Below, piece by piece: positions 12,101-27,100 of a DNA stretch of 64,000 nt (positions are counted from its first letter, which is position 1; every line of letters starts with the position of its first letter). The notes under the pieces are model-generated. The model saw only the letters and a program-made list of their open reading frames with translations, did no database searches and was not told the origin of the DNA. Origin of the DNA: Gordionus sp. m RMFG-2023 (Eukaryota > Nematomorpha > Gordioida > Chordodea > Parachordodidae); contig NC_088776.1 in assembly GCF_954871325.1 (NCBI RefSeq), positions 35,140,508-35,204,507 of the forward strand, read 5' to 3'. The translations under genes were made by a program, and so were the position numbers.

Positions 12101-15100
12101 TTTAAATCATTTTTTGAGCGCGTTTTTTATATTTAAAAATCTGATTTTACTGTACATGTATTCTAGCATGCCTAGAATAGTTACCTTATGAATTCCAGAC
12201 AATTTTGCCGTTAACCAGTGAGTCATTTACAAATTATATAGAAATTATGGAAAAACGAATATAAATTATAGTATAAAAGTTGATTTCAAAATTATCTAGA
12301 ATTCATAAAGTGGGTATTCCAAACATTATGCAATACATTTCCGATAAAATCAGATATTTAAATTCAAAAAAAACGCGCTCAAAAAATGATATAAAGTTGA
12401 AAAAATACATTGCCGCTAACATATATATAAATTTTCTTTTTATGAATTAAAGCATTAATAAAAGATCTGGATGATTTTTAGGATATCATCATGTATAAAC
12501 ATATAATTTTAATTTTTTTTAACACACATATTTTTTACTATATTTTAATTTAGAGACAAAATGTTAATATCTCCGATTTCTTTTTTTCAATTATTTTTAT
12601 TCCTGATCACTCTATTATTATATAAAAATAGGATGTGGCTTTGAATTAAAATGATTATAATTTTTTTTAAATTATTTAGGTTTCTAATTAATAATAAAAA
12701 ATAAGTGGACACATACAGTTAAAAGAGAATTTATTTAAACAGCATATACTAGATCAAGAATTAGGGTCCCTTTGCAAATATTAACTAAACTCATAGTTCC
12801 TAGATATAAAAACATTTTATTTCATTGAGAAAAGAAAGCTTAAATTAAAAAATAAATGATAAATAAATTAATTACAAATATAAGTTAGTGTTGTTAAACG
12901 ACTCAGCCGAGTCGGCTTAACTACGATTCAAGTCGAGTTTTTAGTCAAAAAACCGACTCAAAAATCGAGTCGACTCATTTTTACGACTCGAGTTATGAAC
13001 TCAACAGGTTAACTTAAATTTAATGAAACTCGATTACTTATATTAGTGTTGTTAATTTATTGGTTGTGTAATACCCAGACCTGGCACTTGGCTCTAAAAA
13101 TCGACTGAATCAGCTATGAGCATAAACCCCGAGCATAACAGGGGTTCAGACCCATATATTCTAAGTTATTTCTTATTGAACTTATTATCTTCATTAAATT
13201 TTTAATTTAACATGTTAGCAATACTTATTTTTACCCATTTGCGTCAAAAAAATTCCAAAAACTTTAAAAATAACGATTATGACAATTGTCACTTATCTAT
13301 GGTTCATTAAATTTTTAATTAACATGTTAGCAATACTTATTTTTGCCCATTTGCGTAAAAAAAATTCAAGAAACTTTAAAAATGACGATTATGACAATTG
13401 TCACTTTTAGATGGTACATCTTAATTGAAATTTTAATTTAACGTGTTAAAAATAAATATTTTTGCTCATTAGCGTCAAAAAAAATTTAATATGTTTAAAA
13501 ATACCGATTATGATAAATGTCATTTTTCCAAGGAACATCTTCATTGAATTTATAATTTAACATCTTTACTATATAAATTATATTTTTACCCTTTTGTGGT
13601 AAAAAATTTCAAAAATGGTAGAAAATAACGAATATGACAATTGTCACATTAAAATATTACCTTTAAAAAGATCATATAAAATAACATAAAAATATTTATA
13701 AAAATAATTATTTAGAAAAAACAGCCTCTCAGTCTCATGCTTAAAAAAATAGATAATTTTACAAAAATGATTTTAAAAAAATTATAAAAGATTTCACCTA
13801 AAAAATTGTTTATTTATAATAAAGTTCACACAAGATTTCCTCAAAAAAGATTTAAAATTCTTATCAAATATAAATATGTTCAAAAAATATTTTTTGCTTA
13901 AAATTTTGGGTGTGAAAATCACTAATAAATTGTAACAAAAATAATATTACAAACAATAGCAGCATATCATTTTTTTTATTAAAAAACATGAAATAAATAA
14001 ATCCATTTTCATAATATTCTTCTTCTTCTTCTCCGTTTTATGGCGATTTCTAGGTTTACCAAGGTAGGCCAGTTTTCCCTCTGATTTTTCTTTTCCATTT
14101 TTGACGGTCCTGAGCATCAATATTTGTAAGATTCATGCTTCTCATATCCGCCGCTATCACATTTGTCCACGTCATCTTGGGTCTTCCTCTAGGTCTTGAT
14201 CCTCCTACTTCCATCATTGTGCATCTCTTTACCCAGTCATCTCTTGTCATACGTTCCACATGCCCAAACCATCTTAGTCTATTTCGTCGCATTACCATTC
14301 CGATCATTTCTATACCCAATCTTGCTCGCAATTCCTTGCTAGTTTTTCTCTTTCTCAGAGATACCCCACACATCCATCTAATCATTCTCATCTCTGTTCT
14401 TTCTAATTTGGCTTCGTGAGTCACTTCATTGCCCATGTTTAGCCGCCATAAACTAAACAACTCCTCAAATAGCTTACGTAAACTTTCCCCTTTAACTACA
14501 GAGACTTTTTTATTTGTAAGAATAGACGACATCTCTCTGAACTTCTTCTAAGCTTGTCTGATCCTTGCAACAACGGCAGAATCTACACAACAAAACTTAT
14601 CCACTTTCTTTAGGATTAACCCATGGCAATATCCAGACCATTATTTTCTAGGTTATCATTATTATGTATCCCTTTCATGCAGTTCTACAAATAAAGGTCA
14701 TTCTTTCTAACATCAAACTTACTATTTTCCCGCTACATCTAATATGTACTTATTTCTGGCATCTGGTGCATTGGATAGAATTTCTAGCAACTCCTTTCCC
14801 ACATACAACACAAGGCCACTTACCGGATTCTTCCATCTTTAGATTTTCCCCACCAATCATCACCTTTGTCTTTCATGCATTCATTTTCAGGCCCTTGCTT
14901 CCATAGTCATCCATTTACTAATTTTATCCCTCAATTCTTCCTCACTGTTTGCCATTAATACAAGGTCATCTGCATATAATATCTCCCAGGGAAATCCTTC
15001 ACGCATTTCTCTAGCCACCACATCCATTACTATGATAAATAATAATGGACTCAGCACGGATCCTTGATGAATCATACCTTCACCTCAAAGCTGTCACTAT

Positions 15101-18100
15101 AACCATAATCCTCCGTACTGCTGTTTGTGCTCCAACATACAGCCATCACTGTGATAACCAACCATTCCTCCACGCCTGATTTTCTCAAGACCCATCTAGT
15201 AACCTCACGCGGCACCCTATCAAATGCTTTCTACAAATCAACAAACGCATAATAGTTTCTTTTCCTTGGCAAGATACTTCTCCTGCATTTGTCTGACCAC
15301 AAAAATTGTATCTGTCGTGCCTTTTCCCGATGTAAAATCAAACTGCATTTCAGTTTGTTCCCTTATCCGCTTCTCTAACACCCTCTCAAATACTTTCATT
15401 GCATGTTCCATAGCTCTGTAAGACCCGCAATCTAAAGGATCACCATACTGTGATAATTATACTTATTCGCCAGTCTTCGGGAATAGTTCCTTCTTTGACA
15501 ATTTGATTGGCTAAATTTATTAACCATTCAATCCCTAAACATCTCTGATACCACCATCGTTAAACCCGATGCCTTCCCTTTTTTCATCTTTTTCACTGCT
15601 CTCTTTATTTCGTCCTTTCCAAATTTACACCCTGGACCTTCTACCTTTGCACAACTAACATTATTATCCCATTCATTTTCTTCATTCAAAAGTCCTTTCA
15701 TGTAGATCTTCCAGGTGTTCTTAATACCACTACTATCAATCACCATTTTCCTTCCATATTTTTCAAACATTTAACACCTATCACATCCTGCCTCTTTTTT
15801 GACACCTGCTTTGCCATTCGAACCATATTTCCCATTCCATTTCTTTAGCAAACTCCTGTTTTTTTTCTTCTTGCGCTTTCGCTATTAATTTCTTAGCATT
15901 TCTTTGAGCCATCTTGTAAATATCGTTATCACTATTTAATTTGCTGTTATACCATTTTTTGAAGCTCCTCCGTTTCTCATCCACAGCTTTCGCTACCTCC
16001 GGGTTCCACCACCAAGTCTCCTTATGTCTAGGCGGCCCTTTTGTCCATCCACACACCTCCTCAGTTGTCATCACCCAGGCTTTCTTCATGGCTTCCCACT
16101 TGTCATTTACCCCAGATGCTTGTGCCACCTCCGCCTCCCTAATCGCCAATGTCATAGTGAATTTACGTCTAGCACTCTCCTCCTTCAATTTCCAAACCTT
16201 CAGCCTTGGCACAAACTTTCTTTTAGTGATCCTGGCACCTTTAAGAGTGAGATCTCCTACAACTAATCGATGCTGATTTATACATTCCTCTCCGGGTATC
16301 ACTTTCACATTTTTTACTATACTTCGATCACATCTCCTTAATAACAAATAATCCACTGCACTTTTGGTACTACCCGACTTATACGTCACCAGCTTCTCAG
16401 ATTCTTTCTTAAACATTATATTACAGACAATCATATCCATAGCATCACTAAAATCTAAAATACTCTCTCCTTCCAAATTTCTCATGCCGCATCTAAACCC
16501 TCCATGTACTCCTTCATAACCCTCACTACTCGCTCCCACATGTCCATTCAGATCACCAGCCAGGATAATCCCCTATTAATTTGCCAATCTCGATGTCACT
16601 TCCAACCCAAAATATATCTTTCTCTTCTTCACTTCTTCCAACCTGAGGAACATATGCCGAGATATTATATAGCTTTCTACCAAAAATCATTTTGATAACC
16701 ATTATCTGGTTATCTAGCCTTCTCGCTTCGACTACTTTGTCTACCAATTTCTCTGCAACCAATACCCTACCTCCAGCCTTACCATCAATACTTCCTTGCC
16801 AAAAGAATTTATACTTTTCATTAGCCTTGCCAATCATTCGTGTCCCCTTTCCATCTAGTCTCCTGTATGCAGCACACATCTATATGCCTTCTATGCAATA
16901 CATCGACCACTTCTCCCGCTCTTCCCGTCATACTTCCAACATTTCATGTCGCGACCCTAACTCGATCCCCCGTAAACTGGTTTCTCCACTTATTATCAGG
17001 TCTTTTATGGCAGTCATAAGTTTCATTTTCATGAATCATGGTTACACCAGGTTTCCCATCCTTCTTTTTGTCGTAGGCGGATGAGGAGGCCCACGGGGTA
17101 CTTTGGGCTGTACCCCGCCCATGCTTTGTTGTAACCATAGGGAAATTTTGTAGCAAGGTTTTTAAAATCGGATGCCCTTCCTGACATCAACCTCTTTAAG
17201 TGGTTTTTACACCCCGTTGAGGAGACGGTGATCCTAATCTAGACCCAGATCACAGGGAACCTTTTAGACCTCCATTAGCCGCCAAAAAACGTTGCCACTC
17301 CCTCACCACAATGAGGCTGAAGGTAGGATTTTATAAGCATATTTAATTTCATAATATAATATAAACAAAAAATATTAAATCATATCAAAATATTTATATA
17401 TAAATAAAATAAATTATTTTACTAAAAATAAATAAATATTAAATAATGCTAGGCATATCTTGCGGGGTGATAATATTATTAAGCAAGGTTTTTCAAGATC
17501 AGTTTAACTATATCAAATATCCCCCCCCCTAGTAATAGCTTCACCGATCGAGATGTAGCGCTTGGCTTGTTGCCTATTCAATAGGTTTTTTAATTATTTA
17601 TCGATTGATACCTCTAATTACCATATATTTATATACTTTAATAAGTTCAATAACAAATAACTTAGAATATATGGGTTTGAACCCCTGTTATGCTCGGGGT
17701 TTATGCTCAGCTGATTTAGTGGATTTTTAGAGCCTAGCGCCAGGGTATCACACAACCAACCAATTAACAACACTAATATAAGTATTCGAGTTTCATTAAT
17801 TTAAGTTAACCTGTTGAGTTCACGACTCAAGTTCATAACTCGAGTCGTAAAAATGAGTTGACTCTCGAGTTTTGAGTCGAGTTATTGCACTCCGAATATT
17901 TAACAACACTAATTATAATATTTATATTTAATTCTTTATATTCATTTGTATATGAATTTATAAACATAATTATTTTTATATTAAATCTTTTTGAAAAATT
18001 TTATTTCTTGCAATTTATATTTATAAACTTTCATAAGAGGTCAATTTTTCATGATTAACTAAAATTATTTTAAATTAAAATACCAGTCTATAATAAAATA

Positions 18101-21100
18101 ATTATTTTTACCTATTAACTTTTGGAGAAAATGTGGATGTCGCAAACAACAAAGTGTCGGCCGTTAATTGAGAATTGAACTGAGAATGTGGAAATAAAGA
18201 GTTTTCCGAATCTTAAAGATTATCGAATAAAATAAAATAATAACATATTGCCAGTCATGATATGATTGACCAGCTTTTTTATTGTTTTATATTTATAATA
18301 TAGATACTATAAACCTGTACAATCCGAATCCTTATTTTTTACAACAACATAGAGTGGTGTTGATTCATTAATTTCAGCTAAATCTCCAATCGTTTCTGCA
18401 TCATTTTCATTAGTAAAACATTTCTCAGCAAGACTTGAATCTTGATGATTTCGGGTTCCTTTGGCTCTGTCGCCTAAACCATTTATTCCTTGTGGTGATA
18501 AATTGATGTAATCAAGTGGGAAACTGACAACTATTTTCTTTTGCTTGACATTATTTTCAACTTTACGAGAGTGAGTACATGGCGATATAGGCGATTTAAC
18601 ATTTGGCTCATGATTATCGTAACGTGGTAAATTTAAGGTTTTAATGGGAGAATATAATGTTTGTTGAGCTGCGATTAGAGATTTTAAGTTTGCAGATAGG
18701 CTCCAATCTGATATTGAAGTACCGAATGGAGTTGGTGATTCTATATGAATGTCTTTTGTTTTTAGTAAATATAAGTATGTTAGAATAGGCATTACATAAA
18801 AACATTAACTAAAACCCTGTAAAAATTATACCTATGTATAAATCATGACTGACAACTAAAAAAAAGTGACTTTTTAAGAGTTCCTATATGACAAGAGCTA
18901 GAACTGAATCAAACAAAATTCCATAAAAGGTGAAGTTTTATTTAAAAAGAATTTATTTAATTTAAATATCAATATTTTAATAATGCACCTGCCTCACGCT
19001 CTGGTTCAGGGCATATCAATGAGTCAGCGGAAAACGAAGTCAAATGTTTTTTCACAGAAGATATCATACGATGTTTGCAGAGTAATTGAGCGCGTAAGGT
19101 CTTTAATTGATATATTTTTTTCGCTTTCATTTTCAATTCAAAAATAAATATATGGTATATGAAATCTTCATGATTATATAAGTGAAGAAGCATAATCATC
19201 GAGAATATGTGGTGTTAAGGGAGGGGCAAAGTTCAAGGCAGGGAGATAGCTTTCTATAGAAATCTTGGACATAAAAAAGGATCTTTTGTTTAGGCTAGCC
19301 AATTGAAAAATATCTTTTTTAAAACTGAGGTTTGTTTTGGTACAGATTAAAATCTTCAATAGTTACATACCATCGTTTTTTTAATGTTTACCTTTTTCTT
19401 GTATAGTCTTCGCATTTTCTATGTTGCGTTTGAGATCAATGATATCGATTTGCAAAGCTTTATACCTTTCTGTATAATGAAATAGACAATTTTTTTAATA
19501 TTATTTACAAAATCATATAAATTTGTGATTAAAATATTTTATTAAATGAAAAGACATTCATTGAAATATATAAAAAGAATAAAATTAATTATGATGGTTC
19601 CAAGGAAAGGATACTATCATTCAGGCTTATTTATATTCCACCTTAAGATTGGACATAGTAGGCTTTTGCAATTCCATGAAGAACGAAAGGGCACAATTAT
19701 TAAAGATGGTTAGGGTGTTGAATATTAAGGGAATGGAAAAATGTCATCAGTTTGATTATTTTTGACTGTTCTTTAAGTTATAGAGAATCGATGCATTAGC
19801 GAATACTTTTCTGCAAAAACATTATAGCGAAACAAATATCGCGAATTTTTTATAGCGAAACTCTTATCGCAAAAGCTTTAAAGCGAATACCTTAGAGCGA
19901 AATTTTTATCGCGAATCAATAATTGCGAAAATTTTATAGCGAAGTCAATATCGCGAAGACAATATAGCGAAAACTATTTCGCGAAGTATAACGCGGCCTA
20001 TTATTATTTTTTTATTTTTATTAAAATAATTTATATTATGTATATTTTGTTAATATTTTATTTATCAACAAATAAACATATTATATGATATATATTTTTT
20101 ATTTATATTATTATATTATGAAATGAAATGAAATATGGATTTCTTTTATTATGTTTTTTTAATAAAAAAAATGATATGCTACTATTGTAATATTATTTTT
20201 GTTACAATGTGTTTCACAACTAAAATTTTAAACAAAAAATATTTTTTGAAGTTCAAAAAGATTTTTGAACATATTTTGATAAAAATTTTAAATCTTTTAT
20301 GAGGAATTCTTTTGTGAATTTTATTATAAATAAACAAATCTTTTAGGTGAAATCTTTTATAGTTTTTTTATCATTTTTGTAAAATTATCTATTTTTTAAG
20401 TATATTAAAAGAGGTGGGTTTTCTAAATAATATTTTTTAAAAATATTTTTATTCAACTAATTTATGTTATTTTATATGATCTTTATAAGGAAAATAATTT
20501 AATCTGACAACTTTTATATTCGTTATTGAAGATGTTCCTTGGAAAAATGACAATTATCATAATCGGTATGTTTAAACATATTAGATTTTTTATACTGTAA
20601 AATATGTATTTTTAACATGTTAAATTAAAATTTCAATTAGGATGCACCATATAAAAGTGACATTTATCATAATCTTTATTTTAAATTTTTTTGACGTAAA
20701 TCGGCTAAAATAAGTATTGTATGTATTAATAAAACTTCAGTGAAGATGTACCCTAGATAAGTGACAATTGTCTTAATCGTTATTTTTATAGTTTTTTGAA
20801 TTTGATGCAAATGGGTAAAAATATAGATTGTAAACTTGTTAAATTTAAATTTCATGAAGATGTATTATAGAAAAGTGACAATTGTAATACTCGTTATTTT
20901 TAAACTTTTTTAGACGTAAATGGGCCAAAATAAGTATTGATAACATGTTTAAATAAAACTTCAGTGAAGATGTACCCAAGATAAGTGACAATTGTCATAA
21001 TCATTTTTAAAGTTTTTTGACGCAAATGGGCAAAAAATACATTACTAAGTGTACCCTAGATAAGTGACAATTGTCATAATCCTTATTTTTAAAGTTTTTT

Positions 21101-24100
21101 GACGCAAATGGGCAAAAATAGAAATTGCTAACATGTTAAAATAAAATATCAAAGAAGATGTACTATAAGATAAGTGACAATTGTCATAATCGTTGTTTTT
21201 AAAGTTTTTTGAAATTTTTTGATACAAATGGATAAAAATATAGATTGTAAAAATGTCAAATTAAAATTTCATGAAGATGTACCATATAAAAGTGACAATT
21301 GTCATAATCGTTATTTTAAAAAGTTTTTAAATTTTTTGAAGCAAATGGGCTAAAATATAAATTGCTAACATGTTAAAATAATATTTCAGTGAAGATGTAC
21401 CCTAGATAAGTGACAATAGTCATAATCGTTATTTTTATAGTTTTTGAATTGTTTGACTAAATTGGACAAAAATATAAATTGTTAACATGTTAAAATAAAA
21501 TTTCAGTCGAAACAAAAAAACAAATTGATATTTTCATATTCACAATCGTTGTCCCTTTTATCCTGCTTAAAATTTGATAAAAATATGCAAAGTGATTATT
21601 AAAGATAGTTGTAACCTATGTTAAATTCTAAACTTTTAAGATATGGATTCACAATCTTATTCCTTTAATTAATAAATTTTAATTCTACATTATAAAAATG
21701 TATAACCTTGCATTCATAATTAGCAAATATTTTTGTATAATCGTGGCAAAATAGTGCTGAGTCTGAATTCAGGGTAGGATTCTTATAGAAAGAACTTAAA
21801 AACCATATGAATATTATTTAGTAATATGATACAATCAACATCCTATAAATTTAATGTTAAACAAAAAAATTGAAAAAAACTTTATTAACAACGATTATGA
21901 CAATTGTAACTTATCTATGATACATCTTCACTGAAATTTTATTTTAATATGTAAGCAATTTATATTTTTGTTATTTGCGTCTAAAAAATTTTAAGTTATA
22001 AAATAACGATTATGACAATTGTTACTTTTCTATGGTACATCTTCATGAAATTTTAATTTAACATGTTTACAATCTATATTTTTACCCATTTGCGTCAAAA
22101 AAATTCAAAAAACTTTAAAAATAACGATTATGACAATTGTCACTTATCTAGGGTACATTTTCACTGAAATTTTATTTTAACATGGCAATACTTATTTTAG
22201 CCCATTTATGTCAAAAAAATTAAAAAAGTTATAAAATAACGATTATGACAATTGTCACTTTTTTATGGTACATTTTCATGAAATTCTAATTTAACATATT
22301 TACAATTTATATTTTTACCCATTTGCGTTAAAAAAATATAAAAACTTTAAAAATAACGATTTTGACAATTGTCACTTATCTAGGGTACATCTTCACTGAA
22401 GTTTTATATAAATATGTTATCAATACTTATTTTGGCCCATTTAAGTCAAAAAAAGTTTAAAAATAATGATTATGATAATTGTCACTTATCTAGGGTACAT
22501 CTTCACTGAAGTTTTATTTAAACATGCTAGCAATACTTATTTTAACCCATTTTGGTCAAAAAAATTCAAAAAACTTTAAAAATAACGATTATGACAATTG
22601 TCACTTTTCAATGGTACATCTTACATCTTCATGAAATTTTAATTTAGCATGTTTACAATCTATATTTTTACCCATTTGCAACAAAAAAATTCAAAATAAG
22701 CAACGATTATGACAATTGTAACTTATCTATGGTACATCTTCACTGAAATTATTTAATCATGTTTGCAATACTTATTTTAGCTTATTTACGTCAAAAAATT
22801 TCAAAAAAGTTATAAAATAACGATTATGACAATTGTCACTTTTCTATGGTACATCTTCAATTTAACATGTTTACAATCTATATTTTTACCCATTTACGTT
22901 AAAAATTTTTAAAAAAGTTTAAAAATAATGATTATGATAATTGTCACTTTTTTAGGGATCTTCACTGAAGTTTTATTTAAACATACTAGCAATACTTATT
23001 TTAACGCATCTTGGTCAAAAAAATTCAAAAAACTTTAAAAATAACGGTTATGACAATTGTCACTTTTCAATGGTAGATCTTCATGAATTTTAATTAAGCA
23101 TGTTTACAATCTATATTTTTACCCATTTGCAACAAAAAAATTCAAAAAACTTTATAAACAACGATTGTGACAATTGTAACTTATATCTATGGTGCATTTT
23201 CACTGAATTTTATTTTAAAATGTAACAATTTATATTTTTGTATTTTTACGTCAAAAAATTGTAAAAAAACTTTAAAAATAATGATTATGACAATTATCGC
23301 TTTTATATGGTATATCCTAATTGAAATTATAATTTAACATGTTAAAAATACATATTTTTTTGCCCATTAGCTTTAAAAAAATCTAATATGTTTAAAAATA
23401 CCGATTATGATAATTGTTATATTTCCAAGGAACATCTTCATTGAATTTATAATTTATTATCTTTACAATATAAATAATATTTTCACCCTTTTGAGTCAAA
23501 AAATTTCAAAAATCTTAAAAATAACGAATATGACAATTCTCACATTAAATTATTTTCCTTAAAAAGATCATATAAAATAACGTAAATAAGTTGAATATAA
23601 ATATTTAAAAAAAAATTATTTAGAAAACCCACCTCTTTTAATATTATTAAGAAATAGATAATTTTACAAAAATGATAAAAAAACTATAAAAAGATTCCAC
23701 TTAAAAATTGTATATTTATAATAAATTTCACAAAAGAATTCCTTAAAAAAAATACATTTACAAAGAAGATTTAAAATTTTTATCAAAATATGTTCAAAAA
23801 TCTTTTTCTTCGAGAAATATTTTTACTTAAAATCTTGGATATGAGAATCACTAATAAATTGTAACAAAAATAATATTACGATAGTAGCATATCATTTTTT
23901 TATTAAAAAACATCAAATAATAAATAATATGTTGTTTTCCTTTAAATAAATGCATTCGCAATAATATTACGATAGTAGCATATCATTTTTTTATTAAAAA
24001 ACATCAAATAATAAATAATATGTTGTTTTCCTTTAAATAAATGCATTCGCAATATAACTTTGCGCAAACATATTCGCGATAAAAAATTCGCTGTTAAGAG

Positions 24101-27100
24101 TTCGCGTAAAATGTTTCGCTAAAATGTATTCGCTCTAATAAATTCGCGGTTAAGGTTTCGCTGAAATAAATTCGCGACAATGGCTTCGTGAAATTGTCTT
24201 CGCTACAAATGTTTCGCGGAGATAAATCCGCAGAATTGGTTTCGCGATTTTACCTTCGCTATAAAATCTTACCGCGATAAAAGTTTCGCTGAATTGACCT
24301 GATACGGATGAGTTTAGCTATTATAAAGTGTTCTATAAGTTAGAGATTGTAGTTGAAGGATTGGTTGAATTTTAATCGAGCCATTGAATTAGTGAAAATT
24401 ACCACCAGGTTATAAATTGGCCTCATCTCCAAGTAATCTGAAAAGTACCGTGGAGAAATTTTCTACTAAATGTGAAGGTTAGGAGGATATAACTTGAGGG
24501 TATTAGAATAGATTGCACATTGTATGATTGAATCATACAAGGTGTGTATTTTTACATTTTAATCGAGGAAATCATGTATTAATTTTCCACAAAAAGGAAA
24601 TCTACGCCCGAACATATACGTGGGTTATTGCCCGTTAGCAGGAGTGAGCTCATATGGTAGGCTCTAACGGCATATTAGAGGAAGAAATAGACTTGCAAGA
24701 AACTTTTTAATTACAAGCTAGATAAAATCAGGTTCAAAGCCATTTATAACCACAATATCCCAGTCCTTCTGCTTTGAAGGGGAGTGAAAAATCAGCTTTA
24801 ATTCGAATCTTCCAGAGCAGGATGGCCTCAAAGGAAAGAATATGATTTCGTTGTATGCATTGATGATTTTTTTATATAGACTTAGGCCAAAACTGAAAAG
24901 AATCTGATTCATCCACCTTTTTTGGTGAGTAATAAAGCTAGAAGAGCCAAGTTTCATTAAATTTGTTGTATAAAAAATATGCAATTTGTCATTTTTAAAA
25001 TCATTTTAATAAAATTTTGAATTATAAATAGACAATAGATTTTAAGAATGTTTAATAGAAAATCAAGTATTTTTCTGATAATTAAATCATCAGTGATATG
25101 ATTGCGCGATTGGGTACAATATACCATGTCTATCAGAATAAGATTGGTCGTTATTTTATTATTATTCTGCAAATTTATTTTATTTTTAAAATATGAAACA
25201 AAATAATTAAAATTTACATTTTTACCTTTATAATTTGGCAATGGTTTCACGTCACTACTTTTTCTATGTTGTTTAGAATGTTTGTAAAAGGTAGGTTTAA
25301 TGAGATCAATGATAGGTTGCATGACTTGAGTCTCACCGCCCATTGCACAAGGTGATAAACTAGTAGTTGTAATAAGATCAACAGGAGCTATTTTTTGCGC
25401 TTCAGTCATTACATGAGCCGACTTTTTATAAGATGTGAATTTTTTTAAATAAATTTATTTGAATGATATTCAAGCCATCGCATTTGCCATAAAACTTACC
25501 AATTTTCAATTTTCCTTATCATTAAAAAAAGTATATGACATACAAGAAATTTTTAAATAAAAAAATCGGGTCTAAATATTTTTAAAGGTGGTTTTGGCTC
25601 TTAGATTTGCCTCGGTTATTCAACTCTAATAAGCAATAAAAAAATACTAACAAATTTAAACAATAAACCCTTCAAAATTAATTGTACATAATTTTAAACA
25701 ATTATATAAATTAGTAATTCATTATAAAATGTTCTGTTTCAAAAATTTTTAGGAAAAGGGTTTTGGTTCAAAACTCTGAATGTAACTCTTCATTAGTGAT
25801 TGAACAAATATTGTTAGTTCAAAAAAGTTCAGAGATGTAAACTAATGATCCACATCGTGCTTAATTATTTAAGCCTCCAAAATTTTGACCAGCCTGGCCC
25901 GATCCTGAATAAAAAAACTTTTATTTCACAAAATGCCTAACAAAATTTATCAATATAATTTACATTTTTACACTAAACATAATCGAGTTTATGATTATTT
26001 TACATAAAAAATATTGGCGCCTTGTTTCTTGCAAAAATTAAAAAATATATCAATTTTATTTCAAAATTTAAGCCCGACCCGGTCTGAATTTTTTTAAAAA
26101 AATATTAGGCCTTCCCCAGCTCGAACTGATTTTTTTAAATAGGCTAGTTTAGAGTCGGGCAAACTCCGATCTCTGATTCTTATTACATTAACATTTACAA
26201 TAAGATTTTACTTATAATATGGAGATAAAAAAAATAGATAATTATGTAAAATGCCATAAAAATGATTCCAAGTAAACAAAACTTTCTTCATGGTTATTTT
26301 ATTATATTTATTATTTTAAAAACTTTATTTTTTTGATAACTTAAACCCTCAGCCTTTAAAAAGGGTTCGAAAAACATGAGAGTTCACAAGGTTGAGGTTT
26401 GTATCGTATCCCTGAAAAAAAAATTAATAGGTTTTTTTAAAAAAGGCTTTTTATAAAGACCAGTCAAAATTGAAGGAAAAAGTATAACCTGATTCTTCAG
26501 CTTAAGCGCCGATTTGTAGAAGATAGAATCCTTAGGGTTATACGTTTTGCAATTATCGATCATGAGGTTGAAATCGCGATCGAATTGTTCGAAACTCTGG
26601 TAGAGATTATTTAGTAGTTTGTATCTCATGGTAGAAAAATCCATGGGTTCCGATATGAGGGTTAAATAATCTGAAACCTTATATATATATATAATAAATT
26701 AATCAAAGTATTTCAATAAATGGAAAGAAAGTGAATTTAGGGCAAAACTTCCAAAGGTGTGCCCCAATGACATTGATAGTAAATTTGATTGATAATTCAT
26801 TTTTTAAAAGGTGTATATATTGAAAGGCATGTGATTTAGGCTAAATGTTAAATATTTGGATGAAATGTGAAAGGCATTGAGATGGAAAATCTTTCATTGG
26901 CGTCTACTACAGCCATTGACATTGACTTCAATGTATGCACACTTGATGTTGCATCCTATAAAATCAAAATGTTCTATTAATTAAGGAAACAGTCTTCTTA
27001 TAGTCATGGTCATGTGATTGTTTTTACTATAAATTCTATAGGATTTTTTTGGTAAATTCGCCATTTCCATAATTATTTTTCATGAATGATACCATGAAGT

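Larger units (their letters stand above)
12886..17911. mobile_element. Palindromic ACTCGAG-motif MITE split by a later insertion
   Basis: The outer halves (12886-13043 and 17776-17911) are inverted copies starting TAGTGTTGTTAAACG, full of GACTCGAGT-like words, with loop edges ACTTATAT and ATATAAGT. The 4.7 kb between them is a younger foldback-type element. Terminal octamer as in the 3445 MITE. Confidence 0.7.
19791..24300. mobile_element. Foldback element with 14-bp-periodic GCGAA termini
   Basis: Both ends carry inverted GCGAA arrays on a 14-bp register. Inside each is a terminal spacer, arm sequence (GATATGCTACTATTGTAATA-like), tandem units of about 110 bases each holding GACAATTGTC (about nine on the left, about fifteen on the right), and a unique loop at about 21500-21880. 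No open frame of note, so it is non-autonomous. It occupies the intron between BRPF exons 10 and 11. Imperfectly similar flanks (TGTTCTTTAAGTTA, TGTTCTATAAGTTA) may be target-derived. Confidence 0.8.

Noticed and set aside
16024-17084. Plus-strand frames opposite the LINE
   Set aside because: They are antisense shadows of the endonuclease region of the RTE LINE.
12878-17783. ATATAAGT before 12886 and after 17775 as a target duplication
   Set aside because: The second copy is explained by the inner edge of the palindromic MITE, and the element ends it would pair belong to different layers of the nest.
19799-24290. Regular GCGAA spacing as a CRISPR-like array
   Set aside because: The repeated part is only five or six bases, the two arrays are inverted ends of an element, and the DNA is eukaryotic.
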